A stretch of 6,371 nucleotides of DNA from Acidobacteriota bacterium (GTDB lineage: Bacteria > Acidobacteriota > UBA6911): the NCBI GenBank assembly GCA_031254095.1, contig JAIRVC010000121.1, positions 1-6,371 on the forward strand, written 5' to 3'. Both the position numbers and the translations under genes were made by a program. Positions 5,251 to 6,371 of the stretch are shown piece by piece. How positions within the stretch are numbered: position 1 is the stretch's first letter; each line of letters begins with the position of its first letter. The notes below the pieces were generated by a model. The model was not told where the DNA came from, did no database searches, and worked only from the letters and a program-made list of their open reading frames with translations.

Positions 5251-6371
5251 ATGGCGACACAAATCGGCAAATTGCTGGTAGAAGAAAAACTCATAACCAC
5301 TGATCAGCTCGAATCGGCTCTAAAATACCAGAATCAGAACGGCGGCCGGCTGGGTTCGATTTTGATCCATTTGGGATACGTTGATGACAACGACATCACG
5401 GAGATCCTGAGCAAGAAATACAGCGTACCGTCCATAGACCTGGATTCTTTTGAAATTGACGCTTCCGTGATCAAAATAATTCCGCTTGAGGTTGCCCGGA
5501 AATATCTGGTGGTGCCTCTGAGCATCGTCGGAAACGTTTTAATCATTGCCTGCGCCGATCCGGCAAACGTTTTTGCCGTGGATGAAATCAAGTTTACAAC
5601 GGGATTGAACGTCGATACCGTGGTTGCCACCGAGGGCTCGATTATAGTCGCGCTGGAAAAATATTACGGCACTTCGCATTCGATCGAATTGCAGGATGTT
5701 TATAAAAAGATTGCCGAGCAGGAAAAGGAGAGCGACGAGGGCGGCTCCGAGCCGGATCTTGATATAAACATGGATGAAGAGGAGAGCGCGTCTCTTCATC
5801 AACTGCAGAAAACCGGCGAAGACGCGCCGATAATTAAATTGGTGAACCTGATTCTTGCGCAATCCATACAAAAAAGAGCCAGCGATATTCATATCGAGCC
5901 ATACGAAAAAGATTATCGGGTGCGTTACCGTATAGACGGAATTCTTTACGACATGATGCATCCGCCGCTCAAACTGCGGGACGCCATTACTTCACGCATA
6001 AAAATCATGGCAAAGCTGGATATTTCGGAGAAACGCCTGCCGCAGGACGGGCGCATCAAAGTTCGCACAAAAACGGTTCTCGGCAAGAAAAAAGATATTG
6101 ATTACCGCGTTTCAACACTGCCGACGCTCTTTGGCGAAAAATTGGTGCTTCGACTCCTCGACAAGGATATGTTGCCGCTTGACATGAGCCTGCTGGGTTT
6201 CGAGGAGTCTTCGCTCAGAAAAGTCGAGACGGCGATTGCCAAACCTTACGGGATGGTGCTGGTGTCGGGGCCGACGGGAAGCGGCAAAACCAGCACGTTG
6301 TACGCGTCGCTTAATAAACTTAACACGCCGACGACAAACATCATGACCGCCGAGGATCCGGTCGAGTACAA
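5251..6371 (+). CDS. pilB: Type IV pilus / type II secretion assembly ATPase PilB/GspE (3' partial)
   Basis: The frame runs from ATG 5251 off the window end, giving 373 residues; full PilB proteins have about 560-570, so roughly a third is missing. PilB is the cytoplasmic hexameric ATPase that powers pilus extension. Residues 4-27 and 33-56 form two 24-residue MshEN-like repeats separated by five residues, in the N-terminal T2SSE_N domain (about 1-155), which in some homologues binds cyclic di-GMP. An acidic, probably flexible linker follows (about 163-187). The N2 domain starts with SDIHIEP (211-217) and RYRIDG (225-230), with the Arg-containing RLPQDGRI at 262-269. Walker A GPTGSGKTS is at 340-348, and the Asp box with catalytic Glu368 begins EDPVEY (368-373). 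Walker B, the His box and any tetracysteine zinc motif lie beyond the window, so PilB versus GspE rests on overall resemblance. It is probably co-transcribed with mqnP. Confidence 0.92.
   Translation, partial: MATQIGKLLVEEKLITTDQLESALKYQNQNGGRLGSILIHLGYVDDNDITEILSKKYSVPSIDLDSFEIDASVIKIIPLEVARKYLVVPLSIVGNVLIIACADPANVFAVDEIKFTTGLNVDTVVATEGSIIVALEKYYGTSHSIELQDVYKKIAEQEKESDEGGSEPDLDINMDEEESASLHQLQKTGEDAPIIKLVNLILAQSIQKRASDIHIEPYEKDYRVRYRIDGILYDMMHPPLKLRDAITSRIKIMAKLDISEKRLPQDGRIKVRTKTVLGKKKDIDYRVSTLPTLFGEKLVLRLLDKDMLPLDMSLLGFEESSLRKVETAIAKPYGMVLVSGPTGSGKTSTLYASLNKLNTPTTNIMTAEDPVEY

Noticed and set aside
1..6371. Mobile elements, CRISPR arrays, tRNA/rRNA genes, phage or defence systems
   Set aside because: I saw no transposase, inverted terminal repeats, regularly spaced direct repeats or RNA-gene signatures; nearly all sequence is explained by five ordinary genes.

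Overview
The window appears to be chromosomal DNA from a bacterium of moderate to high GC content. It is probably Gram-negative (diderm), because it carries a type IV pilus / type II secretion-type assembly ATPase. The gene mix (an MFS-like membrane protein fused to a spermidine-synthase-like domain with TPRs, a GGDG/PKTIDND phosphofructokinase, a futalosine-type UbiA prenyltransferase and PilB) is common in poorly cultivated phyla such as Omnitrophota, Elusimicrobiota and relatives, and also in deltaproteobacterial groups. This placement is an inference from gene content; no rRNA or lineage marker is present.

Layout. (1) Positions 1-2267, plus strand: the 3' part of a membrane-anchored spermidine-synthase-like protein with four C-terminal TPRs. 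Its reading frame is open at the window edge, so the true start lies upstream. (2) A 107-bp gap, then 2375-3466, plus strand: a 6-phosphofructokinase with a good Shine-Dalgarno. (3) A 123-bp convergent gap with only weak hairpins. (4) 3590-4303, minus strand: an aspartate/glutamate racemase family enzyme with both catalytic cysteines. (5) A compact 67-bp divergent control region. (6) 4371-5237, plus strand: a UbiA-family prenyltransferase most like MqnP of the futalosine menaquinone pathway. (7) 13 bp later, from 5251 off the end of the window: the N-terminal two thirds of a PilB/GspE-type ATPase with an MshEN-like N-terminal domain and Walker A.

How the genes work together. They look like separate housekeeping functions (glycolysis, D-amino acid or peptidoglycan metabolism, respiratory quinone, pili) rather than one pathway. 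mqnP and pilB are probably co-transcribed. The most notable regulatory feature is between the racemase and mqnP. The racemase has a perfect extended -10 (TG-T-TATAAT) placed so that the predicted +1 is the A of its ATG, with no Shine-Dalgarno, which suggests a leaderless mRNA. mqnP also lacks a Shine-Dalgarno and has -10-like hexamers only a few bases from its start.

I found no mobile element, CRISPR array, tRNA/rRNA, riboswitch or convincing novel multi-gene system. The findings below are second-look observations, not claims of a new system.
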